A DNA stretch of 64,000 bases, taken from Roseovarius albus (GTDB lineage Bacteria; Pseudomonadota; Alphaproteobacteria; Rhodobacterales; Rhodobacteraceae). The stretch spans positions 1 to 64,000 of the forward strand of contig NZ_FWFX01000018.1 in assembly GCF_900172335.1 (NCBI RefSeq). Direction: 5' to 3'. This document shows positions 18,864 through 27,386 of this stretch, piece by piece; positions within the stretch are counted from its first letter, which is position 1, and every line of letters begins with the position of its first letter. The notes beneath the pieces are model-generated. The model was given only the letters and a program-made list of their open reading frames with translations. It was not told the DNA's origin and did no database searches. The position numbers and the translations under genes are program-made.

Positions 18864-19529
18864 GTGTCCACGGCCGGTTTCGAATTTGTAGAGTGGGAAG
18901 AGGTCTTTCTGCCGATGGCGAACCTGCATGGTGGGCCTGCTTTGGAGGACCTAAGCCTTCTTCCTAAAAAAGCGCGCCGCACCGACAAGTTAAAGCTCAA
19001 GGATTTCACGTCAATCGATGGAAAGGCTTGCGTCAGTCAAAAATTCAAGGACGCAGTCGAGAGTTTGGAGCCCGGTGCACATCAATTTTCATCGATTGAG
19101 TTGCAGGAAAAAGACGGAACACCCATTCCTGAACAATATTATCTGTTCAACAACTGCCAAGCTGCGCCTTGCGTGCTTGCAGCCCACAGCGAGATGAAAC
19201 CTGTAAGTTATACATATCACGAAAATATGCCGTTCTATTTTTGCCATAGCACAAATGTTGGTCTGAGTCGTCAGGTGGTTGAAGGGTGGCACCTTTGTGG
19301 AGGGAGCATAATCCTCCCATCGGGATGTGTTTTCATGTCTGATGAATTGTTCAAGCGGTTTAAGCAAGATCGCCTGAAACCATTCCGTTATCACGAGGCC
19401 ACCTTTTTTGATGAGCCGTGGATGGCGGAAGAGAATGTGCCTGAGCTTGTTCAGTGGATGAAAGACAATCCTGAGCTGGCAGAAGATAAGAAGCGTTTCT
19501 TTGTGAAAAAGTCTATTAAACAAAACTAG
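18864..19529 (+). CDS. Imm11-like (DUF1629) orphan immunity-type protein, possibly 5'-disrupted
   Basis: 221 residues from a GTG start. The middle (about residues 45-170: VSQKFKDAVESLEPGAHQF, then FFDEPWMAEENV later) resembles DUF1629/Imm11 proteins that act as immunity proteins in polymorphic toxin systems. No toxin gene is adjacent. An in-frame ATG at 18837 with GGAG 5 nt upstream is followed by a TAA after five codons (18852-18854). The reading frame may therefore have been interrupted by a nonsense change, or translation restarts at the weakly signalled GTG. Confidence 0.6.
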   Translation: MSTAGFEFVEWEEVFLPMANLHGGPALEDLSLLPKKARRTDKLKLKDFTSIDGKACVSQKFKDAVESLEPGAHQFSSIELQEKDGTPIPEQYYLFNNCQAAPCVLAAHSEMKPVSYTYHENMPFYFCHSTNVGLSRQVVEGWHLCGGSIILPSGCVFMSDELFKRFKQDRLKPFRYHEATFFDEPWMAEENVPELVQWMKDNPELAEDKKRFFVKKSIKQN

Positions 19530-19668
19530 AGCGCACAATTCCCACTCCCACTGCAAGTGAACGATGGGTTGAAAACCCAACCTACGGCATAGGGCCAATC
19601 TTGGCGATCCATGGCACCAGCGGCTTAATCAGTTGTGTTTCGCGCCCCTTCGATTTAGGGAAGGCCTT

Positions 19669-19754
19669 ACCTTGGGGTGCGCAGGCGACTGCGCTGAGAT
19701 GCTGACAAGCGAACCCGTTGAACCTGAACCGGCTAGAACCGGCGGAGGGAAGGT
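19669..19754 (+). promoter_or_regulatory. TPP riboswitch (THI element) controlling thiBPQ
   Basis: The thi-box landmarks are all present: P1 pairs ACCTT (19669-19673) with AAGGT (19750-19754), CTGAGA at 19694-19699 and ACCCGTTGAACCTGA at 19713-19727, then a GC stem CCGGCTAGAACCGG. It binds thiamine pyrophosphate and lowers expression of the transporter downstream. Confidence 0.95.
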
Positions 19755-19766
19755 TATCGGATCATT

Positions 19767-19802
19767 CATCCATCCTTACCCATTCCGTCGCAAAGGAGGA
19801 TG
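19767..19802 (+). promoter_or_regulatory. Ribosome-site sequestering hairpin below the TPP riboswitch
   Basis: CATCCATCCTT (19767-19777) can pair with AAGGAGGATG (19793-19802) over ten base pairs with one bulged A, burying the whole thiB Shine-Dalgarno AAGGAGG. This fits an expression platform that controls translation initiation, the usual mode in proteobacteria. Confidence 0.65.
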
Positions 19803-19804
19803 AG

Positions 19805-20782
19805 ATGAAACATCTATTTTTTGCTGCGGGCGTTTTGAGCGCAACTGTTGCGGCTGCTGAAACACCTGAACTGACTGTGTATACCTATGACAGCTTTGTC
19901 TCGGATTGGGGCCCCGGCCCGCAGATCAAAGAAGCGTTTGAGGCGAACTGCGGCTGCACGTTGAATTTGGTTGGCGTCGAGGATGGCGCAGCCCTGCTGG
20001 CAAGACTGAAACTGGAAGGTGAAAACTCTGACGCCGATGTGGTTCTGGGTTTGGATACCAACCTGATCGTCGCGGCCAAAGACACCGGTCTTTTGGCCGA
20101 GCATGCGGTCATGGCCGAGTATGACCTGCCGGTGGAATGGAACGACAGCACCTTCGTGCCCTACGACTGGGGTTACTTTGCCTTTGTTCTGAACGCTGAT
20201 GCTGACGCGCCTGACAGCTTTGAGGCGCTTGCGGCCAGTGACATGAAAATCGTCATTCAGGACCCTCGTTCATCGACCCCCGGTCTGGGGCTACTGCTCT
20301 GGATTAAAAGCGTTTACGGCGACCGTGCGCCAGAAATCTGGGAAGGTCTGGCGGATAACGTTTTGACCGTGACCAAGGGCTGGTCAGAGGCTTATGGACT
20401 TTTCCTGGAAGGCGAAGCTGACATGGTGCTGAGCTATACCACCTCCCCCGCCTATCACCTGATCGCCGAGGAAGACGCCAGCAAGAAAGCGGCGGCCTTT
20501 GACGAGGGTCACTATATGCAGGTCGAAGTTGCTGCCAAACTGGCAGGCTCCGATCAATCCGATCTAGCCGATCAATTCTTGACCTTCATGGTCTCGGACG
20601 CGGCACAGGCGATCCTGCCGACCACCAACTGGATGTACCCTGCGGTTCTGCCAGAAGCGGGCCTACCAGAGGGGTTTGAAACGCTGATCACACCGGAAAA
20701 ATCCCTGCTGCTGAGCGCCGAAGACGCGGCAGCAACGCGTGATGAGGCACTAGCCGAATGGCTGGGCGCGCTCAGCCAGTAA
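19805..20782 (+). CDS. thiB: Thiamine ABC transporter, periplasmic binding protein
   Basis: 325 residues from the ATG at 19805, which has AAGGAGG 5 nt upstream; earlier starts fall inside the riboswitch. An N-terminal signal peptide (HLFFAAGVLSATVAAAE) precedes the mature domain ELTVYTYDSFVSDWGPGP, typical of ThiB, with later motifs VVLGLDTNLI and VPYDWGYFAFV. It captures thiamine/TMP/TPP in the periplasm for ThiPQ. Regulated by the TPP riboswitch; overlaps thiP by 25 nt. Confidence 0.94.
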   Translation: MKHLFFAAGVLSATVAAAETPELTVYTYDSFVSDWGPGPQIKEAFEANCGCTLNLVGVEDGAALLARLKLEGENSDADVVLGLDTNLIVAAKDTGLLAEHAVMAEYDLPVEWNDSTFVPYDWGYFAFVLNADADAPDSFEALAASDMKIVIQDPRSSTPGLGLLLWIKSVYGDRAPEIWEGLADNVLTVTKGWSEAYGLFLEGEADMVLSYTTSPAYHLIAEEDASKKAAAFDEGHYMQVEVAAKLAGSDQSDLADQFLTFMVSDAAQAILPTTNWMYPAVLPEAGLPEGFETLITPEKSLLLSAEDAAATRDEALAEWLGALSQ

Positions 20783-22314
20783 AACCAACCTTAGGTGTCA
20801 GCGCCGCAGCCTTGGTTGCGGCGCTGATCCTTGCTGCCTTGGCCGCCGTTGCCTTGCGCGCCGAGCCTGGTCGCGGACTGGGGCCCAGCGATTGGGCCGC
20901 TTTGAAATTTACCCTGACACAAGCCTGTCTCTCTGCGCTCATCAGCGTGGCGCTGGCCATTCCCTTGGCGCGCGCGTTGGCGCGGAGGCGTTTTTATGGC
21001 CGCTCTGCATTGATTGCCTTGCTGGGGGCACCATTCATTCTACCGGTCATCGTCGCCATTTTGGGTTTGTTGCAGGTCTTTGGTCGCTCGGGATGGATCA
21101 ATACAGCACTTGAGGCCCTCGGTCTGCCGGCGGTTTCGATTTATGGCCTGCACGGCGTTGTTCTGGCGCATGTGTTCTTCAACCTGCCATTGGCCACCCG
21201 CCTGATCTTACAAGGCTGGCAAGCTATTCCGGCAGAGCGCTTTCGCCTCGCGGCACAATTGAACCTGTCTAGCACCGCGATGTTCCGACTGATCGAATGG
21301 CCGATGCTGGCGCGTGCCATGCCCAGTGCTTTGGCCACGGTCTTTGCGATCTGCCTGACCAGTTTTGCGGTGGCGCTGTCCCTTGGGGGCGGGCCAAAGG
21401 CCACAACCATCGAGCTGGCAATCTATCAGGCATTCCGGTTTGATTTTGATCTGGGGCGCGCCGCGATGCTCTCGGCCTTGCAAATCGCGCTGACCGCGAC
21501 GGCGGGCTTAATGGCCTTGCGTCTGGCACGGGGCGAAGGCTTTGGCGCGGGGTTAGATCGGCCTGTGCAACGATGGGACGGGGATACGGTCGCGGCACGC
21601 GGGTTGGATACCCTTTGCATTGTGCTGTCTGCCTTATTTTTGCTGTTGCCATTGGGAGCGATCATCGGCGCAGGGCTGGCCAATCTTTTGAGTTTGCCCG
21701 AGGTGATCTTTCGCGCAGCATTAACGTCTATCCTGGTGGCCATTGTCAGCACGGTCATCTTGCTCTTGTTAGCCTTGCCCATGGCAATGGCCATCGCCAC
21801 CGGACGTGGCACTTTGGTAGAACTAAGTGGCATTTTGGGGCTCGCAGCCTCGCCGTTGGTGATCGGCACCGGGCTGTTCATCATTTTGCGCCCTGTGACC
21901 AATCCCGCCGACTGGGCCTTGCCGGTCACCGCCTTGGTCAACGCCATCTCCGCCCTGCCCTTTGCGCTGCGCATTCTTGTGCCGAACACGCGAGACGAAG
22001 TGGCGCGCTATGGTCGGTTAGCGCTGTCGCTGGATATGGCTGGCGCGCCCTTTGTCTGGCGGGTTCTGCTCCCGCGCCTGCGTCCGCAAATTGGCTTTGC
22101 TGCCGGGCTGGCAGCCGCCTTGTCTATGGGCGACCTTGGCGTCATTGCCTTTTTCGCCGGGCCGGACTTCGCCACCCTGCCCTTGCAGACCTATCGCTTG
22201 ATGGGGGCCTATAAAATGGACGCCGCCGCTGGTGCAGCGTTGCTTTTGCTGATTTTATCCTTTGGCGCATTCTGGGCGCTGGATCGTGGAGGGCGCTGGC
22301 ATGCTGAAGTTTGA
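20758..22314 (+). CDS. thiP: Thiamine ABC transporter permease
   Basis: 518 residues with about twelve membrane helices in two fused permease halves, as expected of ThiP. Two EAA-type loops that contact the ATPase are recognisable (ERFRLAAQLNLSSTAMFRLI near 160-180 and ARYGRLALSLDMAGAPFVWR in the second half). It overlaps thiB by 25 nt and thiQ by 14 nt, so all three subunits are translationally coupled and share the TPP riboswitch. Confidence 0.93.
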   Translation: MAGRAQPVKPTLGVSAAALVAALILAALAAVALRAEPGRGLGPSDWAALKFTLTQACLSALISVALAIPLARALARRRFYGRSALIALLGAPFILPVIVAILGLLQVFGRSGWINTALEALGLPAVSIYGLHGVVLAHVFFNLPLATRLILQGWQAIPAERFRLAAQLNLSSTAMFRLIEWPMLARAMPSALATVFAICLTSFAVALSLGGGPKATTIELAIYQAFRFDFDLGRAAMLSALQIALTATAGLMALRLARGEGFGAGLDRPVQRWDGDTVAARGLDTLCIVLSALFLLLPLGAIIGAGLANLLSLPEVIFRAALTSILVAIVSTVILLLLALPMAMAIATGRGTLVELSGILGLAASPLVIGTGLFIILRPVTNPADWALPVTALVNAISALPFALRILVPNTRDEVARYGRLALSLDMAGAPFVWRVLLPRLRPQIGFAAGLAAALSMGDLGVIAFFAGPDFATLPLQTYRLMGAYKMDAAAGAALLLLILSFGAFWALDRGGRWHAEV

Positions 22315-22993
22315 GAATTGTTTGATCCAGAATGGCGGTTTTACCCTGTCTGCTGACCTGAGTATCGAGTTCAGCCAGTCCGTTGCGGTGATCGGCCCGT
22401 CTGGTGCTGGGAAATCCACCTTGATCGAGACAATTGCCGGGTTTCGAGATTTGGCACAGGGGCGTATTAACTGGGCCGGTCAGGACATCACCCATTCGGC
22501 ACCGGCGCAGCGCTCCATTGCGATGCTGTTTCAGGATGGTAACCTGTTTCCGCATCTGACGGCGACGCAGAACGTCAGCCTTGGTCTCACGCACAGCAAG
22601 CGTTTGACCACGGATCAGACGCAGACCGTCGAGGCGGCGCTGGCCCGTGTTGGTCTATCCCAACTTGGTGCCCGCAAACCGGCCGAGCTGTCGGGCGGGC
22701 AACAAAGTCGCGTGGCGCTGGCTCGGGTCTTGGTGCAACGGCGGGATCTGTTGTTGCTGGATGAACCGTTTGCCGCGCTTGGACCTGCGTTGAAGGCCGA
22801 GATGTTGGATCTGGTGGCAGAACTGGTGGTGGAAACGGGCACCACATTGATGATGGTCAGCCATGACCCCGAAGATGCCCGCCGCATCACCGGTCAAGCC
22901 ATTCTTGTAGCGGATGGTGTAGCCCATGCCCCTGCCCCGACAAATGTGTTGCTGGACAACCCGCCAGAGGCCCTGCGTGCCTATTTGGGTTGA
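22301..22993 (+). CDS. thiQ: Thiamine ABC transporter ATPase
   Basis: 230 residues from ATG 22301 (MLKFENCLIQNGGF). Walker A GPSGAGKST, the Q-loop at MLFQDGNLFPH, the signature LSGGQQSRVALARVL and Walker B DLLLLDEPF are all intact, followed by the switch histidine in MVSHDPEDA. It energises ThiBP. The stop abuts the stop of the convergent guanine deaminase gene with no gap, leaving no room for a separate terminator. Confidence 0.93.
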   Translation: MLKFENCLIQNGGFTLSADLSIEFSQSVAVIGPSGAGKSTLIETIAGFRDLAQGRINWAGQDITHSAPAQRSIAMLFQDGNLFPHLTATQNVSLGLTHSKRLTTDQTQTVEAALARVGLSQLGARKPAELSGGQQSRVALARVLVQRRDLLLLDEPFAALGPALKAEMLDLVAELVVETGTTLMMVSHDPEDARRITGQAILVADGVAHAPAPTNVLLDNPPEALRAYLG

Positions 22994-24277
22994 TCAGAGC
23001 GCCCGCCCCGAGATCCAGACCTGTTTGATTGCGCGATCATCGCCCATCATGATGGTGGGGAATACTGCCTCCCAAATATCCTCTGCCCTTGCAGATCGCT
23101 GCGCAATGGCAGGCGTCGACGATAGGTCGAGCGCAATTAGGTCAGCTTCCATCCCGACTTGGATGTTCCCGATCTTATCCGCCAGATGCAGCGCCTGCGC
23201 GGATCCAGCCGTCGCCAGCCAATAAAGCTGCGCCGGATGCAGCGCCGTGCCGGTCAGTTGGCCAATCTCATAGGCCGCCGCCATGCTGCGCAGTACGGAA
23301 AAGGATGATCCCCCGCCAGTGTCGGTGGCCAATCCAACCGCAAATCCTTCCGCCTTGCGTTGTGCCATATTGAACAGACCAGATCCGATAAAGGTATTCG
23401 AAGTCGGGCAATGGATCAGGCTTGCGCCGACCTCTCTCAAGCGATCAATTTCCCGCGTTTCCAAGTGGATCGCATGACCATAGAGGCCCCGCTCGCCCAG
23501 CAAACCGTAGACCTCATAAGTATCCAGATAATCGCGAGCCTGTGGAAACAGCGATTTGACCCATTCGATTTCATCGACCTGCTCGCTCAGATGAGTTTGC
23601 ATCAGGCACTCGGGGTGTTCGGCCCACAGACGACCCAGCGCTTCAAGCTGTTCTGGTGTCGAGGTCGGCGAAAACCGCGGTGTGATGACATAGGACAATC
23701 GCCCTTGGTCGTTCCACTTCTGCAGCAAGCGCTTGCTATCATCATAAGCTGATTGCGCCGTATCGCGCAGGCCCTCAGGCGCATTGCGGTCCATGCAGGT
23801 TTTACCTCCCAGCGCCCGCAAGCGACGCGTAGACGCCTCTGCAAAATATGCATCCACGCTTTCCGGGTGGATGGTGCAATAGCTGACAGTGGTGGTGGTG
23901 CCGTTTTGCAGGGTCAGATCAAAGTATCGGCTGGCCACCTCCTTTGCATAGTCCAGATCTCTGAACTGCATTTCTTCTGGAAAGGTATAGGTGTTCAACC
24001 AGTCAATCAGCCGCTTGCCCCAGCTGGCGATGATCCCGGTTTGGGGATAGTGGGCATGGGCGTCCACAAATCCGGCGGTGATCAGCGCATTACCTTGGGC
24101 CTGCACCTCGGCATTGGGGGCCTGCCTGCGCAAATCATCAGCTGTTCCAACTGCCGCCACACAGCCATCCCGAATCAAAACCGCCTCATTGAGATGCGCC
24201 GCATCCTCAGGCACCCCTTCGAATGGCGAGTGAGCAAAGCTTAAGACCTGCCCGGTGATGATAAATTCCGCCGACAT
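22994..24277 (-). CDS. guaD: Guanine deaminase
   Basis: Amidohydrolase converting guanine to xanthine in purine salvage/catabolism. 427 residues with PGFVDxHxHxxQ-type metal site (FVDAHAHYPQTGIIASWG), the MQTHLSEQVDEIEW segment, GHAIHL with the metal-binding His and LATDTGGGSSFS with the catalytic Asp; these match GuaD closely. Convergent with thiBPQ. Divergent from mgtE over about 140 nt. Confidence 0.92.
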   Translation of the reverse strand: MSAEFIITGQVLSFAHSPFEGVPEDAAHLNEAVLIRDGCVAAVGTADDLRRQAPNAEVQAQGNALITAGFVDAHAHYPQTGIIASWGKRLIDWLNTYTFPEEMQFRDLDYAKEVASRYFDLTLQNGTTTTVSYCTIHPESVDAYFAEASTRRLRALGGKTCMDRNAPEGLRDTAQSAYDDSKRLLQKWNDQGRLSYVITPRFSPTSTPEQLEALGRLWAEHPECLMQTHLSEQVDEIEWVKSLFPQARDYLDTYEVYGLLGERGLYGHAIHLETREIDRLREVGASLIHCPTSNTFIGSGLFNMAQRKAEGFAVGLATDTGGGSSFSVLRSMAAAYEIGQLTGTALHPAQLYWLATAGSAQALHLADKIGNIQVGMEADLIALDLSSTPAIAQRSARAEDIWEAVFPTIMMGDDRAIKQVWISGRAL

Positions 24278-24418
24278 TCACACACCCTTTGCATAGATCG
24301 AATAGCCACTGTTGCACGAAGCATACGCCAGCCCCCGGGCAGAGGTAAATCCGGCGATGTGCATTGTTTTTTCGAACCCGCTTGAGTAAGCACATGACCA
24401 AGCGAACAGGGGGCATAC

Positions 24419-25810
24419 ATGGTAGATGAGACGGACCAGCCAGATCTGGAGGATGATCGCGACGACGACGCCTATGAGCTGGATGAGGACGCCGTTGACC
24501 GTATCATTGAAGCCGTCGAAGCGGGCAACCAGACGCGATTGCAAGAAGAGCTGGAACCCCTGCACGCCGCCGACATCGCCGACCTTTTGGAACAGATCAG
24601 CCGCTCGGAACGCCGCGATCTGATCCTTCTATATGACCGCGACTTCGATGGCGAAATTCTGTCAGAACTGGACGATTCCCTTCGCGAAGAAGTGATTGGA
24701 ATTCTTCACCCCGAAGTTCTGGCAGACGCTGTGCGCGAGCTTGAAACCGACGATGTTGTCGATCTGGTTGAAGATCTTGAAGACGAGCAGCAAGAGGCCA
24801 TCCTTGGCGCTCTGGAAGACAGCGACCGCGTTGCAGTTGAAAGCTCACTGACCTATCCGGAATACTCCGCCGGCCGTCTGATGCAGCGCGAAGTGGTGAT
24901 GGCACCAGAGCATTGGAATGTCGGCGAGGCGATTGATTACCTGCGCGACCAGGACGACCTGCCTGAGCAGTTTTACCACATCACCCTGGTGGATGTGCGT
25001 ATGCGCCCCGTTGGGGATGTCACCTTGGGCAAGCTCATGGCTTCGCGCCGCGAGATTTTGCTCACTACCATTGTCGAAGACAGCTTTCATGTCATCCCCG
25101 TCAATCAAGACGAGGAAGACGTGGCCTATGCCTTCAATCAGTACCATCTGATTTCTGCCCCGGTTGTAGACGAAGATGAGCGCCTTGTTGGCGTGATCAC
25201 CATTGATGACGCCATGGCCGTACTGGATGAAGAGCACGAAGAAGACATCATGCGCCTGGCTGGTGTCGGGGAAAATTCACTAAGCGACAAGGTGATCGAA
25301 ACCGCCAAGGGCCGGTTCCCCTGGCTCGCGGTGAACCTTGTCACCGCGATCCTTGCGTCGATGGTGATCTCGATGTTTGATCAGGAGATTGCTCAGTTGG
25401 TCGCCTTGGCGGTGTTAATGCCGATCGTCGCCTCTATGGGCGGCAACGCAGGCACACAAAGTTTGACAGTGGCAGTACGTGCCATCGCCACCAAAGACCT
25501 TACAGGCCGGAACGTCTGGCGGGTTATTCGACGTGAAGTGCTGGTTGGACTTATTAACGGAGTCATCTTTGCGATTGTCATGGGATTGGTCGGGATCTTC
25601 TGGTTTGGCGGACCAGAGCTGGGGTATGTCATTGGTGCCGCGATGGTCATCAATCTGGTCGTTGCCGGACTGGCAGGCACGGTCATTCCCGTGCTTTTAG
25701 AGCGTGTCGGTGTGGATCCCGCGCTCGCCTCCGGTGCGTTTGTGACAACAGTCACCGATATAGTTGGATTCTTTGCCTTTCTCGGGCTCGCAGCAGTGGT
25801 GCTTTTATGA
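24419..25810 (+). CDS. mgtE: Magnesium transporter MgtE, full length
   Basis: 463 residues in the standard order: an acidic N-terminal superhelical MgtE_N domain (to about 135), a CBS pair (about 140-265) that senses cytosolic Mg2+, a connecting helix and five transmembrane helices in the C-terminal third. The pore motif MPIVASMGGNAGTQSLTV is present. AGGGGG stands before the ATG. The stop overlaps the next start (ATGA), so it is coupled to the formyl-THF cyclo-ligase gene. Confidence 0.94.
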   Translation: MVDETDQPDLEDDRDDDAYELDEDAVDRIIEAVEAGNQTRLQEELEPLHAADIADLLEQISRSERRDLILLYDRDFDGEILSELDDSLREEVIGILHPEVLADAVRELETDDVVDLVEDLEDEQQEAILGALEDSDRVAVESSLTYPEYSAGRLMQREVVMAPEHWNVGEAIDYLRDQDDLPEQFYHITLVDVRMRPVGDVTLGKLMASRREILLTTIVEDSFHVIPVNQDEEDVAYAFNQYHLISAPVVDEDERLVGVITIDDAMAVLDEEHEEDIMRLAGVGENSLSDKVIETAKGRFPWLAVNLVTAILASMVISMFDQEIAQLVALAVLMPIVASMGGNAGTQSLTVAVRAIATKDLTGRNVWRVIRREVLVGLINGVIFAIVMGLVGIFWFGGPELGYVIGAAMVINLVVAGLAGTVIPVLLERVGVDPALASGAFVTTVTDIVGFFAFLGLAAVVLL

Positions 25811-26373
25811 CAGATCTAACCGAAATCAAGGCCGCAGCACGCAAGGCCGCTTTTGCCCGCCGCAAAGAGGCGCATGGCGCTGGTGGAACGGGGCGCAGTG
25901 GTCGCTTATCCGAGGTTCTAGCCGGATATCGCGGCGTGCCAATGTCAGGCTATATGCCGATCCGCACCGAAATCGACCCCCTGCCCGCAATGGCAGAGGC
26001 AGCAGCTTATGGCCCTGTTGGCGTTCCGGTCATTGAAGGGGCTGGCTTGCCGTTAAAGTTCTCCCGGTGGGAGCCGGAGTGCTCCTTGAAAGAAGGGCCA
26101 TTTGGAGCGCAGATTCCCGAGGTGGATGATTTCTTTGAACCAGAGATCGTCATCGTGCCGCTGGTAGGCTTTGACCGTAATGGCGGGAGGTTGGGATATG
26201 GCGGCGGGTTTTATGACCGCACGCTGGAACTTCTGCGCGGCAAACGCGCGACACTGGCAATTGGTTTTGCCTATGGCGCACAAGAAGCTGAAAATCTACC
26301 ATTGGAGCCAACAGACCAGCAATTGGATATGATCATCACTGAAAATGAGATCATCAATATCGATCGCTCGTGA
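25807..26373 (+). CDS. 5-formyltetrahydrofolate cyclo-ligase
   Basis: ATP-dependent conversion of 5-formyl-THF to 5,10-methenyl-THF. 188 residues with the N-terminal AARKAAFARRKEAH segment and the family signature VPLVGFDRNGGRLGYGGGFYDRTLE, followed by IGFAYGAQE. Length and motifs are typical. Translationally coupled to mgtE through an ATGA overlap; ATP-Mg demand is the only obvious link. Confidence 0.92.
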   Translation: MTDLTEIKAAARKAAFARRKEAHGAGGTGRSGRLSEVLAGYRGVPMSGYMPIRTEIDPLPAMAEAAAYGPVGVPVIEGAGLPLKFSRWEPECSLKEGPFGAQIPEVDDFFEPEIVIVPLVGFDRNGGRLGYGGGFYDRTLELLRGKRATLAIGFAYGAQEAENLPLEPTDQQLDMIITENEIINIDRS

Positions 26374-26506
26374 AATAACCAGACGCCAATGGAACTGTGT
26401 GCTAAATGCCCACAATTCGGGCTGAATTTGCATAGCACTTCGTTTACGACTGAAAATCCGCACTCCTGTCTTGCCCTTTGAAACTGGCCTGCCTAACACC
26501 GATCAC

Positions 26507-27322
26507 ATGAAGATTTTGTTTCTTGGCGATGTTATGGGGCGTGCTGGACGGCGCGCGGTTGTGGAAAACCTGCAGCGTCTGCGCGACGATTGGCGGTTGG
26601 ATTTTGTCGTGATCAATGGTGAAAACGCCACCGGCGGCATGGGGCTAAGCGGTGCACATGCCAAACTATTGCTGGATGCCGGGGCTGATTGTATCACGCT
26701 GGGCGACCATGCCTTTGATCAAAAGGACATGCTGCAGTTCATCCAGGGTGAGTCGCGCATCATCCGCCCCCTGAACTATGCCAAAGACGCCCCGGGCCGT
26801 GGGTATCGGGTGTTCTCAGACCGCCGAGGCCGCAAGATTTTGGTCACGCAAATGCTGGGACAGGTGTTCATGAAACGCCCGTTTGATGACCCTTTTTCCG
26901 CCGCCGACGCCGTGTTGCGTGCACATCCACTGGGCGGCGCGGTTCAGGCCGTTTTGGTGGATATTCACTGCGAAGCGACCAGCGAAAAAATGGGCATGGG
27001 TCATTTCTGCGACGGACGCGCCAGTGTTGTTGTCGGAACCCACACACACGTGCCCACAGCCGATACTCAGATCCTGCCCAAAGGTACTGCCTTCCAGTCG
27101 GATGCCGGCATGTGCGGCGACTATCTAAGTGTTATCGGCATGGATCCCGTTGAGCCTATGCGCCGCTTTGTCACCGGCATGCCCAAGGCGCGCTTTACCC
27201 CGGCTGAGGGTGAAGCCACGCTGTCCGGCCTTTATGTGGAAACCGACGACAAGACCGGCAAGGCCATCAAGGTCTCGATGATCCGTCAGGGCGGGCGTCT
27301 GTCGCAAAGCGGCCCTGAATAA
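26507..27322 (+). CDS. TIGR00282/YmdB-family metallophosphoesterase
   Basis: 271 residues from the ATG at 26507 (MKILFLGDVMGRAGR). Metal ligands of the calcineurin-like fold are visible: D8, NGEN, GDHAFD, DIHCEATSEK and GTHTHVPTAD. Members such as Bacillus YmdB hydrolyse 2',3'-cyclic nucleotides and influence mRNA turnover. The ribosome site is weak. In many alphaproteobacteria the gene follows the formyl-THF cyclo-ligase gene, as here, separated by 133 nt. Confidence 0.88.
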   Translation: MKILFLGDVMGRAGRRAVVENLQRLRDDWRLDFVVINGENATGGMGLSGAHAKLLLDAGADCITLGDHAFDQKDMLQFIQGESRIIRPLNYAKDAPGRGYRVFSDRRGRKILVTQMLGQVFMKRPFDDPFSAADAVLRAHPLGGAVQAVLVDIHCEATSEKMGMGHFCDGRASVVVGTHTHVPTADTQILPKGTAFQSDAGMCGDYLSVIGMDPVEPMRRFVTGMPKARFTPAEGEATLSGLYVETDDKTGKAIKVSMIRQGGRLSQSGPE

Positions 27323-27386
27323 GCGCCTTGCCCCTTTCCGGCAGTTAGGCAAAGATCACAAGACACACAAAGGGATCTGCATCATT

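Noticed and set aside
19561..19585. Hairpin TGGGTT-GAA-AACCCA after the Imm11-like gene
   Set aside because: Short stem with no U-tract, and it precedes the riboswitch by 80 nt; may end the upstream transcript but cannot be supported.
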